Notes under the pieces: generated by a model
Databases searched by the model: none
What the model saw: only the letters and a program-made list of their open reading frames with translations
Told to the model about the DNA's origin: nothing
In this document: one piece after another, positions 16,494-24,613 of the stretch
How positions within the stretch are numbered: position 1 is the stretch's first letter
Layout of the letters: each line of letters opens with the position of its first letter
Program-made: the position numbers and the translations under genes
NCBI GenBank assembly: GCA_015232535.1
Contig: JADFZM010000001.1
Location: forward strand, 1-35,262
DNA from: Candidatus Omnitrophota bacterium
GTDB lineage: Bacteria; Omnitrophota; Gorgyraeia; Zapsychrales; Zapsychraceae
Direction of reading: 5' to 3'
Length of the DNA: 35,262 nucleotides

Positions 16494-16973
16494 TTACGAA
16501 TCCTTTGATTCTGTTTGATTAGCCTCCGAAGCCTTCTCTATCTCGCTAATCTCCTGGCCTATTTTTTCAATCTCTTTGTCAATATCTTTCCCCTCCATCT
16601 CGGAGAAAGTGTTGCCGGATTCCAATTCGAGGTCCTTTATGGATGTTTCGTTCTTTTCGGGTTGTTTTGTTTCGCCGTCAAGTATGTTCTCTACTCTTTT
16701 TGCGGTAGGCACATGGTCTTTCTTAAGGGATTGGAATCCGTTTTGGAATGATCTGGTAATATCGGAAACGCCGGTTTTGATCCCGCCGGTCAGTTTTGAA
16801 GAGGATGATTTTGTTTTATGCCAGGCTTTTTTTGATAAGTCTGTCACTTTATCCAGCTTAACTCTTTTTGAGATTTTCCCTGCCCGCGCCACTGCTTGTC
16901 CTGCGGAAAAAAGGGCTTTTTGCACTAGAGTTTTCTTTTTAGGAGTGTTTTTTAAGTTCTTATTTTGAATCAT
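16494..16973 (-). CDS. small basic SFxxG-type helical protein
   Basis: 159 residues from ATG 16973, which has CAGGAGCAAAAATA in front; the frame opens further upstream (17042) inside the previous gene, but that start lacks support. A very basic N-terminus (NLKNTPKKKTLVQKALFSAGQ) leads to an amphipathic helix with SRSFQNGFQSLKK-type motif (ITRSFQNGFQSL, about residue 85), then an acidic tail (EKIGQEISEIEKASEANQ). It overlaps the upstream HEAT gene by 14 bp. The basic helix plus SFxxG motif relate it to the products of 17816-18316 and 12517-12711. There is no clear membrane helix, so any membrane contact would be amphipathic. Confidence 0.7.
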   Translation of the reverse strand: MIQNKNLKNTPKKKTLVQKALFSAGQAVARAGKISKRVKLDKVTDLSKKAWHKTKSSSSKLTGGIKTGVSDITRSFQNGFQSLKKDHVPTAKRVENILDGETKQPEKNETSIKDLELESGNTFSEMEGKDIDKEIEKIGQEISEIEKASEANQTESKDS

Positions 16974-17790
16974 TATTTTTGCTCCTGTTTGATTTGATTT
17001 GCTTTTTATTTGCCGGAGGGTTGCTTGTTTTTTTCTCTTCATCCCTTGAATCGCTTTTTATATTTTCTTCTGTGCTTGAGCCTTGGGGGATAAGCGTGAA
17101 CAGTTCTTCCAGGCATTTTTGCACGTGGCTATCAGTGTCATTTTTCAGGCGGGAAACCGCTTTGACGCCTTCTTCTGCGCAATGTATCCCTAGGCATGTT
17201 GCCGCCATGCCTCTTACATATGGGTCGGGGTCATCTAGGAGCGGGGCAACATGGTCAAAGCATTTTTCCTTTAAAAGATTGCTTAACCCTTTGATTGAAG
17301 CTGTTCTGACGGTGCTGGCAATGTCTTTAAGCCCCTCAATGAATTTTTCTTCATCGGCAACCGGGCGGTTATCATCTTCTTTTGCTTCTGAATCGCTTAA
17401 CAGCTCCGCTATCTCGGATATCTGTTTTTGCTCCAAAGAGTCAACTTGAGCCAAGGCGTTCTTATCCGAAGGTGATTTTGCTTCTTTGGACTTTACGTCG
17501 GATTTCTTCGCAATCTCGGGATGTTTCTCTCCTATCAGCTCTTTAGGGACATCAAGTTTTTTCGGGGAAAATGGAACAATGGCTTCTTTGTTCTTTTTAA
17601 GGTTAACATAACTGGCTTCGAGGCCGTTGAGCAGGGAAAAAATTTTTTTGATCGTATTTTGCTCGCCTACAGTGTCCGGTGAATAAAAAAACCTGACCTG
17701 TTCGGCTTTATTGAGGTTGTATATAAGTTTACCTAAAAGGAATTTCGATTTATTGCTTTGTGCTTTTAGGTCTGATAATTTAACTTCCAT
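16960..17790 (-). CDS. LGK-module HEAT-repeat protein
   Basis: 276 residues. N-terminal module (about 14-60): KFLLGKLIYNLNKAEQVRFFY and a following helix with LLNGLEASYVNLKKN, aligning well with the 70-aa protein encoded at 18364-18576 (FLLGETMYRL...IRVLY). After a charged linker, about 70-150, residues 150-235 hold two or three HEAT repeats (ASTVRTASIKGLSNLLK, DPDPYVRGMAATCLGIH). The C-terminus is Lys/Asn/Asp-rich and disordered. It lies 25 bp after the upstream SFxxG gene and overlaps the next one. The module-plus-HEAT fusion shows that the small module proteins and the HEAT scaffolds belong to one system. Confidence 0.78.
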   Translation of the reverse strand: MEVKLSDLKAQSNKSKFLLGKLIYNLNKAEQVRFFYSPDTVGEQNTIKKIFSLLNGLEASYVNLKKNKEAIVPFSPKKLDVPKELIGEKHPEIAKKSDVKSKEAKSPSDKNALAQVDSLEQKQISEIAELLSDSEAKEDDNRPVADEEKFIEGLKDIASTVRTASIKGLSNLLKEKCFDHVAPLLDDPDPYVRGMAATCLGIHCAEEGVKAVSRLKNDTDSHVQKCLEELFTLIPQGSSTEENIKSDSRDEEKKTSNPPANKKQIKSNRSKNNDSK

Positions 17791-17815
17791 GGAATCTTTC
17801 GGTTTATGAGTAGTT

Positions 17816-18316
17816 TTATAGGCCGCCTAAGACCAGCTCTTCTTTGTTTTCGGTTTTATCCGGCTCTTTAACGGCTGTTTTTTTTGTTTTGGCTTTCGAT
17901 TTCTTCGGTGACGCAGCCGGTTTCTCTTCTTTGAATGCTGTCTTAACTGTTTTATCAGCTGTTAGGTGCTGTATTTTCTTTTTTCTGTTTGCATTGGGCT
18001 TTTTGGGAGATTTTACGGGTGTCTCTTTCTTTTCTTCTTTGATTGATTCTGCCTTATGGGCAATCGGGGGGATTTCTTCCGATATTGACTTGACACCTTC
18101 ATCAAACGACTCTTTCATCTCCTTGAAGCTGTGCTTTACCGATTCTTCGGCTTTATGCACTACGCTTTGAGTTTTGGAAACAGCCTTTTTCCAGCTTTTT
18201 GATTGGGTAAAACTGCCTAGGCCGGCTATTTTACCGCAAACAATGCCGGTTCCGTAAAATATATTTTGCCATATTTGCGTCGGTATGTCTTTTTTTTGCT
18301 TTGTCTCGTTTACCAT
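17816..18316 (-). CDS. small SFxxG-type membrane-associated protein with basic tail
   Basis: 166 residues. Residues 14-36 are mildly hydrophobic (IWQNIFYGTGIVCGKIAGLG), then an amphipathic helix runs to ESVKHSFKEMKESFDEGVKS (about 60-80), containing two SF-type turns. The rest is a Lys/Pro/Ala-rich tail (KKPNANRKKKIQH, KSKAKTKKTAVKEPDK), histone H1-like in composition. RBS AAGGGAGAAAAAC-ATG. It follows the 70-aa module gene by 47 bp. Same family pattern as the products of 16494-16973, 14077-14421 and 12517-12711. The polycationic tail could bind nucleic acid, acidic proteins or mineral surface; nothing in the sequence decides between these. Confidence 0.7.
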   Translation of the reverse strand: MVNETKQKKDIPTQIWQNIFYGTGIVCGKIAGLGSFTQSKSWKKAVSKTQSVVHKAEESVKHSFKEMKESFDEGVKSISEEIPPIAHKAESIKEEKKETPVKSPKKPNANRKKKIQHLTADKTVKTAFKEEKPAASPKKSKAKTKKTAVKEPDKTENKEELVLGGL

Positions 18317-18363
18317 GTTTTTCTCCCTTGTTATCTATGCAAAAGCGGATTTGTTATTATAGC

Positions 18364-18576
18364 TTAATCTTTGTAAAGTTCTTCAACTTTCTTAACGCGA
18401 TTTTGTAAATGATTTATCAATCGGCATAACTTTGCTACCTCTTTCTCTTTATCAACCGATTCCGAGGTATACAAAACACGTATAGCCTGAGAATTTATCA
18501 GGCGGTACATTGTCTCGCCTAATAGAAACAATAATTTTTTCTTTGATTCTTCAAGCCCCTCTAATGTTTGCGGCAT
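18364..18576 (-). CDS. 70-aa LGK-module protein
   Basis: 70 residues consisting of the module alone: KKLLFLLGETMYRLINSQAI followed by RVLYTSES, then a helix KLCRLINHLQNRVKKVEELY. Its closest relative in the window is the N-terminus of the HEAT protein at 16960-17790. It begins 23 bp after the DtxR-family gene stops, so it may be transcribed with the iron module. It is the first gene of the repetitive block. Helix-loop-helix of unknown function; no named family recognised. Confidence 0.72.
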   Translation of the reverse strand: MPQTLEGLEESKKKLLFLLGETMYRLINSQAIRVLYTSESVDKEKEVAKLCRLINHLQNRVKKVEELYKD

Positions 18577-18599
18577 AATGTCGCTCTCTGTTGTTTGTG

Positions 18600-19346
18600 T
18601 TAATCTTTGAATCTTTTAAAGAATTTTTTTAATCCGCCGGATTCTTTCTTGATTCCGGGTGAACTGTTTTGAATCTCGTTTTTTTTGTCTTCGGTCTGCT
18701 GGTCTCTCCATACGGAGATGTTGTCAGCGACATTGTTATCCAAAGCTATGTGAGCCCCTTCGCATTCGATGACGAAGGTGGGGTAGTTCTGGTGTAGTTT
18801 AATATTGACCCCGGGGCGGACGCAAAGCCCTTCCAGGCGGTGGATCTGCTGGTCATTCTGGCATTTTACGTAAGCGATGCGGGCTGATGTCCCGAGCTTC
18901 AGTTGAGTCAAGGGTATTATGCAGCTTAGCGCTGTTTTATCGGATCGCTTACAGCATTCCCCCTCGGGAATAACAAGGCCGTGCGGGCATTCTTTTGGGT
19001 GGCCGAGTACGGTGCAAATGCTGTTTACCAGCTCCGGAGAAACAATATGTTCGAATTCGCAAGCACCTTTTTCAAAATCCCCTCCCAGGACATCATGAAG
19101 CAGCCTCTCCGCCAGGCGGTGGGACCGCACAAGCTGACGGGCTTGCGACTCGCCGTTTTCGGTTAAGTTTATTTTTTTGTTATCAGGGCTAATCTTAGCC
19201 AGGCCCTTAACGTTGAGATCGGATAAAACTTTCAGGTCGAATTTATCCGCCAAGTTAAGCTTTAGGACATCGACCGAGGTTTGTTTTTCCTCTTTCATGT
19301 ACCATAACTGCTCTAGGTATTCGTCAATGAAATGGGATTGGCTCAT
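18600..19346 (-). CDS. DtxR/IdeR-family iron-responsive regulator with FeoA-like domain
   Basis: 248 residues. Residues 1-70 form the winged-helix region (FIDEYLEQLWYMKEE at the start; the recognition helix is divergent from MntR/DtxR). Residues 72-135 form the dimerisation and metal domain: SHRLAERLLHDVLGG with H76 and E80, then ACEFEHIVSPEL with C96, E99 and H100, which matches the Cys-x-x-Glu-His ligand set of iron-type DtxR. The position of DtxR H98 is Phe here. Residues 145-215 form an SH3-like FeoA domain. The start ATG overlaps the FecR gene's stop (ATGA). A DtxR-box-like sequence at 24617-24635 heads this gene cluster, so autoregulation through iron is likely. The C-terminal 30 residues are a lysine-rich tail. 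Confidence 0.87.
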   Translation of the reverse strand: MSQSHFIDEYLEQLWYMKEEKQTSVDVLKLNLADKFDLKVLSDLNVKGLAKISPDNKKINLTENGESQARQLVRSHRLAERLLHDVLGGDFEKGACEFEHIVSPELVNSICTVLGHPKECPHGLVIPEGECCKRSDKTALSCIIPLTQLKLGTSARIAYVKCQNDQQIHRLEGLCVRPGVNIKLHQNYPTFVIECEGAHIALDNNVADNISVWRDQQTEDKKNEIQNSSPGIKKESGGLKKFFKRFKD

Positions 19347-20239
19347 GTCAGTATCCTAGCGATGTTAATAGATAAAGCGACAAAAAGCACGAACGCCAAA
19401 AAGGAAATGGAAGAAACCATGTGCTTCAAAACTGAGGAGAAGGCCGATTCCGGGACAGAGACAGTATATTTCCCGAATACCGGAACGGATATGATCGGCT
19501 TAAAAGTAATGAATTTTGAGCTTTTAGGCAGATTAGGAGTTATGGCGGCGATATCCGTTACCCAGTTCATCCATTCGGTTCGCTCGCTTTCGGATATTCT
19601 ATAGACGCGGGAAGGTTTCTCGAACTGCGTCAGCCTTACCTTCCAGCCTTCGTTTAGAAGCAGCTCTTCCTGGTTTTCGAGGAAATCCTGGTTAAGGCCT
19701 TTCACAAATATGCGGCTGTCATAATCGAGAATTTCAGCCTCTTTTCCTATTAGCCGGACTCCGAAACTTGTTCCACGGACACCGGCGACGGCGGTAGGTG
19801 TCCTTACCTTGAAAGACGAACCTTTTTCCAGCTTCTCCAACTTCAATATAACATCTCCGCGGTCGAGATAAATGTTTGTTTGTTTTTCGATAATAGCGTT
19901 TTCCAGCATTACATTTGAATCAGAGCCAATGCGGATTATATTTTTAAGGCCGTCATCGTACGTAACTTCAAGCGAGGAATCTGCTTCTGTGGATAAACGG
20001 TCGCGGTCGTTTAATACCATTCCGGCGGCCGGTGCGATTTTCTCTCCGGCACGTTCCAAGGAAACTGATCCGGTAACCCTTAATACCCTTGCCCTGTCTT
20101 GAGACGAGAAAGAAATGAAATTGGCGGATAATAAAACCGCGATAAGAGCTACCCCTATCGCCAAGGCAAGGAAATGTTTATCAAAAAGCCAGTTATTCCG
20201 GCTTTGTGGCAATATTCTCTTTTGTTTTTTTCGATGCAT
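19343..20239 (-). CDS. membrane-anchored FecR-domain protein
   Basis: 298 residues with two membrane helices, at about 22-44 and 272-297, and a FecR-type beta domain between. The FecR core is seen as RVLRVTGSVSLERAGEKIAP, DRDRLSTEADSSLEVTYDDG, IYLDRGDVILKLE and the diagnostic FKVRTPTAVAGVRGTSFGV (around 143-161). In classical systems FecR is an anti-sigma regulator coupled to a TonB receptor; no sigma factor or TonB receptor is present, so this looks like the structural or sensory FecR variety with its domain on the outer (periplasm or organelle lumen) side. It lies between feoB and the DtxR-type gene, overlapping the latter by 4 bp, and thus belongs to the iron module. Confidence 0.84.
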   Translation of the reverse strand: MHRKKQKRILPQSRNNWLFDKHFLALAIGVALIAVLLSANFISFSSQDRARVLRVTGSVSLERAGEKIAPAAGMVLNDRDRLSTEADSSLEVTYDDGLKNIIRIGSDSNVMLENAIIEKQTNIYLDRGDVILKLEKLEKGSSFKVRTPTAVAGVRGTSFGVRLIGKEAEILDYDSRIFVKGLNQDFLENQEELLLNEGWKVRLTQFEKPSRVYRISESERTEWMNWVTDIAAITPNLPKSSKFITFKPIISVPVFGKYTVSVPESAFSSVLKHMVSSISFLAFVLFVALSINIARILT

Positions 20240-20281
20240 TAAATGTACTTAGATTAACGATTAAGCAGTTTTAGTTTTACT

Positions 20282-20310
20282 ATTTAACAATAACAAGCAA
20301 TATTTGGCAA
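20282..20310 (-). promoter_or_regulatory. possible internal promoter and hairpin before the FecR gene
   Basis: On the minus strand TTGCCA (20310-20305) and TTAAAT (20287-20282) are separated by 17 bp, 43 bp before the FecR ATG. The -35 overlaps a perfect 8-bp hairpin (AATATTTG, loop TTGC, CAAATATT; 20318-20299). This may be a weak promoter or simply a structured spacer after feoB. There is no T-run, so it is not a standard terminator. Confidence 0.3.
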
Positions 20311-20327
20311 CAAATATTTATATTTAC

Positions 20328-22439
20328 TCAAATTTGCTTCAAGGCAAAAATCAAAAGCCAGTTTAAAACGCCTCCCAGGAAAAAAGATACTATGACAATT
20401 GCCCCGGAGATTGTTATCGCCGCCTTTATGCCCATTTCTTTTCCTATGGCGATGATATTGGAAAAACACGGCAAAAAGGTGGTGGTTACGACTACCGCGA
20501 CTATTGACTGGGTGAAATTCAATGCTCCGGAATCGACCATATTGAATATTAGCCCTGCGGCAGCCGAGCGGGTCGCGAGAGAAAGCATGAAAACATCAAG
20601 TATATCCGAAGGCAGTCCCATCCAGGATACTATTAACGGATTCATCCCTTTTTTAATCATGGGCAAAATACCGAGTTTGTCTACGGCAAAAAGCACAATA
20701 GCCGATAAAACGAATATCGGCATCGATTCTTTCAAGAATGATATCATTCGGTGGTATGTTTTTAAGGCGATCCCTTTTATGCTAGGTAGATGCATCGGCG
20801 GGATTACCTCGATAAAACAATTAGATAAGTCATCTTTTAGCACTTTGTTTAGGATGACACCGGCTAAAACAGCGTAGAAAGTCAAAGTACCGAAGGCGAT
20901 TAAAAATGCCGTTATCCCGACTTTGCTCAATATCGCTAAATCAAGCCCTAATTGTGAAGAGCAAGGTATAGCAAATGATATCAAAAAAACGGTTATTAAC
21001 TTCTCTTTCCGGTTTGGCAAACATTTTGTATTAAGAGTGGCCATTGTTTTGCAGGCGAATCCCAGGACAAAGGAGGTGATTGCTTTCCCGGTAACGCCTA
21101 TTTTTTCAAAAAGCCTTTTGGTGAGTACGCAGAAATTAGAGATGTAACCCGAGTCTTCAAAAAATCCGAAAACAAAAAAGAACACGGATATTATCGGAAG
21201 AACAGTGCATAAGGCGTTAAATACGCCGAGCGTAATAATCCCGTGTTGGCCAATAAGTAAATCGTTCCAAAAAAGCGGTAATGATAACGATTGGATGAAA
21301 TCAACGGTGGGCGTAACAATGTAAACTTCCAGGAATTTAGTAAGTGCCGTTGATATATAAACAACGGACAAATAAACGAAGCTAAGGAATAATAAAAGTA
21401 TCGGTATGCCTAATACGGGGTGACGGCAGGCGCGGGCAAAATCCTGCGAGAATTCTTTATCCGGTGTATCTTTTTTAACTGTAACATTGCTTATATTGCT
21501 GACCCATTGATGGCGTTTACTGTTTATATCGCGATGTATTTTATCTTGTGATTGGCGGCGGATACGGCTAATTTCCAGCCGAGTCCTCTCTATCATTTCC
21601 CTGCCGTGCTTTTTTTCCAATGACTTTTCAAGGAAAGGGTCCATTAAAAGCAGCAATACGGAGGCCTTGAACTTAAAAGGCATTTCAAAAGGCAAGGCGG
21701 ACATAACATCAATTATAGCGCTTTCGATTTTAAATCCGTATTTTATAGAGGATTTGCTTTTTCTCGCTTTTGTTATAGCATCCTGTATTTCGGCTTTTCC
21801 GATAGAACGGGTGGCAATTGATTCAACAACCGGTATTTCCAAGATTCTTTCCAGCTCTTTGGAATCGATCCTTATGCCCTTTCTCTGTGTTTTGTCAATA
21901 GCGTTTAGGACAATAACCATCGGGGTTTCTAACTCGAGCAAGTCCGCGGTCAATAAAAGGGACTGTTTGTACTGGCTGGCATCAATGCATTGGACGATTA
22001 TATCCGGATTTTCGTCAAGGATCATGTTCCTTACCAGCATCTCTTCTTCGGAATGTATATATAGGCAATGCAGGCTCGGGGTATCGATTATTTCATAAAG
22101 CTGTTCTTTGATCTTGGCCAGCGACCTTTTTACTTCTATTGTAGTGCGAGGGTAATTGGCAACAATATTGTATTCGCCGGTTAAGTTATTGAATATCTGG
22201 CTTTTACCGGTATTCGGAAGGCCGATTATGGCGACTTTTTTTACTAATGTTTTTGTGTTGTTTTTTGATACTGATTGGGGTCGCGGTTTTGGCTTATTAG
22301 CCGGTTCAGGAGTTTCATTCGTATTTGATTCAATAACAGTGAACTGGCTATGGAAACCGTCGAGTTTCACTATCATTTCTTCGACCGGTTTTTCCTCGGG
22401 ATTCTTTTTTACTTCCAGTTTTGTTTTGTCTGAGGCCAT
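20328..22439 (-). CDS. feoB: FeoB ferrous iron transporter (Mad17-like)
   Basis: 703 residues. A charged N-terminal extension of about 66 residues precedes the G domain: G1 GLPNTGKS (73-80), Thr-containing G2 (YPRTT), G3 DTPSL in place of the usual DTPG, and G4 NAID near 172. The integral-membrane part (about 345-703) has eight or so helices with two gate regions, including GFFEDSGYISN, LGFACKTMAT and IPCSSQLGLDL, with the conserved Cys residues. FeoB imports Fe(II) across the cytoplasmic membrane; magnetosome clusters often carry a dedicated copy (FeoB2 or Mad17). It starts 8 bp after the AmaP-like gene and is preceded at operon level by a DtxR-box-like operator. The altered G3 Gly may change GTP hydrolysis. 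No separate feoA; the FeoA-like domain is in the DtxR protein. Confidence 0.93.
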   Translation of the reverse strand: MASDKTKLEVKKNPEEKPVEEMIVKLDGFHSQFTVIESNTNETPEPANKPKPRPQSVSKNNTKTLVKKVAIIGLPNTGKSQIFNNLTGEYNIVANYPRTTIEVKRSLAKIKEQLYEIIDTPSLHCLYIHSEEEMLVRNMILDENPDIIVQCIDASQYKQSLLLTADLLELETPMVIVLNAIDKTQRKGIRIDSKELERILEIPVVESIATRSIGKAEIQDAITKARKSKSSIKYGFKIESAIIDVMSALPFEMPFKFKASVLLLLMDPFLEKSLEKKHGREMIERTRLEISRIRRQSQDKIHRDINSKRHQWVSNISNVTVKKDTPDKEFSQDFARACRHPVLGIPILLLFLSFVYLSVVYISTALTKFLEVYIVTPTVDFIQSLSLPLFWNDLLIGQHGIITLGVFNALCTVLPIISVFFFVFGFFEDSGYISNFCVLTKRLFEKIGVTGKAITSFVLGFACKTMATLNTKCLPNRKEKLITVFLISFAIPCSSQLGLDLAILSKVGITAFLIAFGTLTFYAVLAGVILNKVLKDDLSNCFIEVIPPMHLPSIKGIALKTYHRMISFLKESMPIFVLSAIVLFAVDKLGILPMIKKGMNPLIVSWMGLPSDILDVFMLSLATRSAAAGLIFNMVDSGALNFTQSIVAVVVTTTFLPCFSNIIAIGKEMGIKAAITISGAIVIVSFFLGGVLNWLLIFALKQI

Positions 22440-22447
22440 AAGGCTGC

Positions 22448-23329
22448 TTATTTACCCCAAAGGATCTTTGAGATTATCGATTTCTTTTCTTTATTTTTTT
22501 TGTTTTTTGTGCCTTTTGCGTCGAAAAGCTGTTCTTCTTCATCCTCAGATGTAACTTCCTTAAAATCATCTTCAGGAAGGTCTTCATCGATGAACTTAGC
22601 GGTTAGATCAAGCTTCCTCTTCGGCTCAATTTCCGCCTCATCCTTTATTTCGGTTGTTTCTTCCTTTTCCGAAACAAGAGGTTTTGCCGAAACCTTGGCC
22701 GATTTTTCAACAGGGGCTTTGTCTTTTACTTCGGAGATATCTTCTTCCAAAGCCCCTTTTTTAGCCACTTTGGCATTATTGAAATAACGTTTATTAGGGC
22801 TTACGCTCACGCCCTGCACCGAGAAATCGAATTTAAAATCGGTCCAGCCGAAAACATTTCCCAGCTCGTATCTTAAAGTGTCTTCGATTAAAGTTAGCTC
22901 TCTTTGAACCGACGGCACTCCGCTTAAGTCAATCGCGATCGCCACGACCATCCCTTCTTTGGGGCGGTCTTCGAAATCGACCTCAAAATAAGAAACATAA
23001 GGATTCTGGTCGCCGATCTCCTTGATAAAACCTTTGACTGTGCGCTGAGGGACGCTGAGTATTTTACCTTCTTGGGTGACAGTTATCATCTTTGGAACCG
23101 GCTTAGTGCGCGAGGCGAAGAAAAGCAGCAAAAATCCCAGTATCACGAAAAACGAACCGACGCCCTGGAGAGTCTTAAGGGCCCAGGGCATAAAAAGCAG
23201 TTGATTGTAAAAATTAACCAGCCTCTCCGGCGAAAGTCGGCCGAGGCCCACCGCTAAAATGATAAGCCCTTCAAACATGCAAAGCCCCGCGGAAATGACC
23301 AGGAATATTTTAAGGAAAAAAGTTTTCAC
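22448..23329 (-). CDS. AmaP-like (alkaline shock membrane anchor) protein with charged tail
   Basis: 293 residues from a GTG behind AAGGAGAACATT. Two membrane helices (about 6-29 and 53-72) flank the short loop RLSPERLVNFYNQLLFMP. Then a soluble alpha-beta domain (80-180) contains EGKILSVPQRTVKGFIKEI and VVAIAIDLSGVPSVQRELTLIED, the AmaP/Asp23-type pattern. Residues 185-293 form a Lys/Glu/Asp-rich disordered tail, ending KSIISKILWGK. AmaP anchors Asp23-type proteins at the membrane in Gram-positives. Here it sits directly upstream of feoB, so it may organise FeoB or the compartment membrane (inference). Confidence 0.72.
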   Translation of the reverse strand: MKTFFLKIFLVISAGLCMFEGLIILAVGLGRLSPERLVNFYNQLLFMPWALKTLQGVGSFFVILGFLLLFFASRTKPVPKMITVTQEGKILSVPQRTVKGFIKEIGDQNPYVSYFEVDFEDRPKEGMVVAIAIDLSGVPSVQRELTLIEDTLRYELGNVFGWTDFKFDFSVQGVSVSPNKRYFNNAKVAKKGALEEDISEVKDKAPVEKSAKVSAKPLVSEKEETTEIKDEAEIEPKRKLDLTAKFIDEDLPEDDFKEVTSEDEEEQLFDAKGTKNKKNKEKKSIISKILWGK

Positions 23330-23343
23330 AATGTTCTCCTTGG

Positions 23344-23688
23344 TTATAGATCGTAAAGCATTTCACGGCAATCAGGGGGAAGTTTGAGCATACCCGAGTC
23401 GCGCTCAACCCGGGCAATCATCTCTTTGATCATCCCTTTAAAATCCTCTTTTAGCTCGTGTTTATCCGGGCCGGGCAGTTTGTATTTAACGGCCATACCC
23501 ATTATCTTGGTTGTCTCGGAAAAAGAAGCTTTATCGCAGATTTTACGGATATCTTCCTTAAGGATCGTTTCTATATCCAGCTTCTTTAACTCTTTCATTA
23601 AGGGCGAGGTTTTATCCAAATAACGCATGCTCTTTTTCGCTTCTTCAGTGAGGACTTCGGCCATTTTATTGCGCAATGTTTGGATCAT
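23344..23688 (-). CDS. small helical hypothetical protein
   Basis: 114 residues, all-helical, charged, no membrane segment and no motif I recognise. Notable features are a basic N-terminus (IQTLRNKMAEVLTEEAKKSMR) and a C-terminus with KLPPDCREMLYDL. It overlaps the end of the EcsC-like gene by 4 bp and precedes the AmaP-like gene, so translational coupling within the iron operon is likely. Confidence 0.68.
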   Translation of the reverse strand: MIQTLRNKMAEVLTEEAKKSMRYLDKTSPLMKELKKLDIETILKEDIRKICDKASFSETTKIMGMAVKYKLPGPDKHELKEDFKGMIKEMIARVERDSGMLKLPPDCREMLYDL

Positions 23689-24560
23689 TTCTTGGAGCCT
23701 TCTTTTTTTTCGATCAAAAAGCGTTTTCTGTAAAACATGTAGGAATAAATTGATGTTTCTTTCACGAAATAATAGTTGAGTACCGTACCGACCGCTATCC
23801 CTAGAAATAAAGCTTCGCGGAATATATGTTTCTTAAACAGCCCTCTGACAATGCTATGGGCAAAAGATAAGGTGTTTTTCTTGCTCGCTAAAACTCCCGA
23901 CGCCCGTTTAAATTTTTGCTTCGCTAAATCCCGTATTAAGCAATCAATTTTCTTTATTTGTTTTTCCTGCTCATGTCCGGAGGCAATTGTTATGCTAAAA
24001 ACCCTTAAGGCAAACTCTTTATTCTCGTCAGTGTCAGGGCTGTATCCGTATGCCGCGCCGGTCTGGAAGATCAATTTTAAGCTCTGCGTTATTATAAGCG
24101 GCAGGTCAACAAGAATCGAAGCTATCCCTGCAGTGCTTAATCCGAGCGATTGTACTGTTGTGTAAAGAACGTTCTTCCCGAAGAAACTTTTCGCGAGCAC
24201 ATCTTTGTACTCCAAAGGGACTTCTTTGAGATCGGCAAGTTTATTTAGCGGAATCCCGCCTTTTTTGGCTATTGCCAATACCGATTTCTCAAGGGCAAAT
24301 TTGCGCGAGATCTTCTGCAGGTCGAAAATTACTTTAGCGACAGGCAAAGTTGCTTTATCGATCCACTTCTTAGGGATTACAATATCTGTCAGCTCATCAA
24401 GAGGAGAAAATGCCAAATTTATTGCTGCCGGAGCAATTCCCGTTCGCAGTATTCTTGATTGCCAGCGATTGATTTCCCTTAAGGAATTTTCCTCGGTATT
24501 TAGAAGCAATTTATTAAATATATATGTATATATTCCTTTTATTTTGACCCATTCTAACAC
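23685..24560 (-). CDS. EcsC-family protein
   Basis: 291 residues. The EcsC-type pattern is visible in SLGLSTAGIASILVDLPLIITQSLKLIFQTGAAYGYSP (roughly 135-170, hydrophobic, amphipathic helices) and in ENKEFALRVFSITIASGHEQ. A further hydrophobic stretch lies at about 250-270. EcsC proteins are poorly understood, membrane-associated and sometimes linked to secretion or membrane remodelling. It opens the iron module: the GTG at 24560 is about 50 bp downstream of a TATAAT box overlapped by a DtxR-box-like sequence. The start has no clear RBS and no nearby ATG, so the exact N-terminus is uncertain. Confidence 0.72.
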   Translation of the reverse strand: MLEWVKIKGIYTYIFNKLLLNTEENSLREINRWQSRILRTGIAPAAINLAFSPLDELTDIVIPKKWIDKATLPVAKVIFDLQKISRKFALEKSVLAIAKKGGIPLNKLADLKEVPLEYKDVLAKSFFGKNVLYTTVQSLGLSTAGIASILVDLPLIITQSLKLIFQTGAAYGYSPDTDENKEFALRVFSITIASGHEQEKQIKKIDCLIRDLAKQKFKRASGVLASKKNTLSFAHSIVRGLFKKHIFREALFLGIAVGTVLNYYFVKETSIYSYMFYRKRFLIEKKEGSKK

Positions 24561-24613
24561 TAATAAAAAATGTTGTAAATAATAAATTCGGTCTTGAAAA
24601 AGAAAATTTTCTA

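Noticed and set aside
16979-17449. Plus-strand frame of 156 codons
   Set aside because: Same reason: Ser/Phe-rich shadow of a HEAT gene, no supported start.
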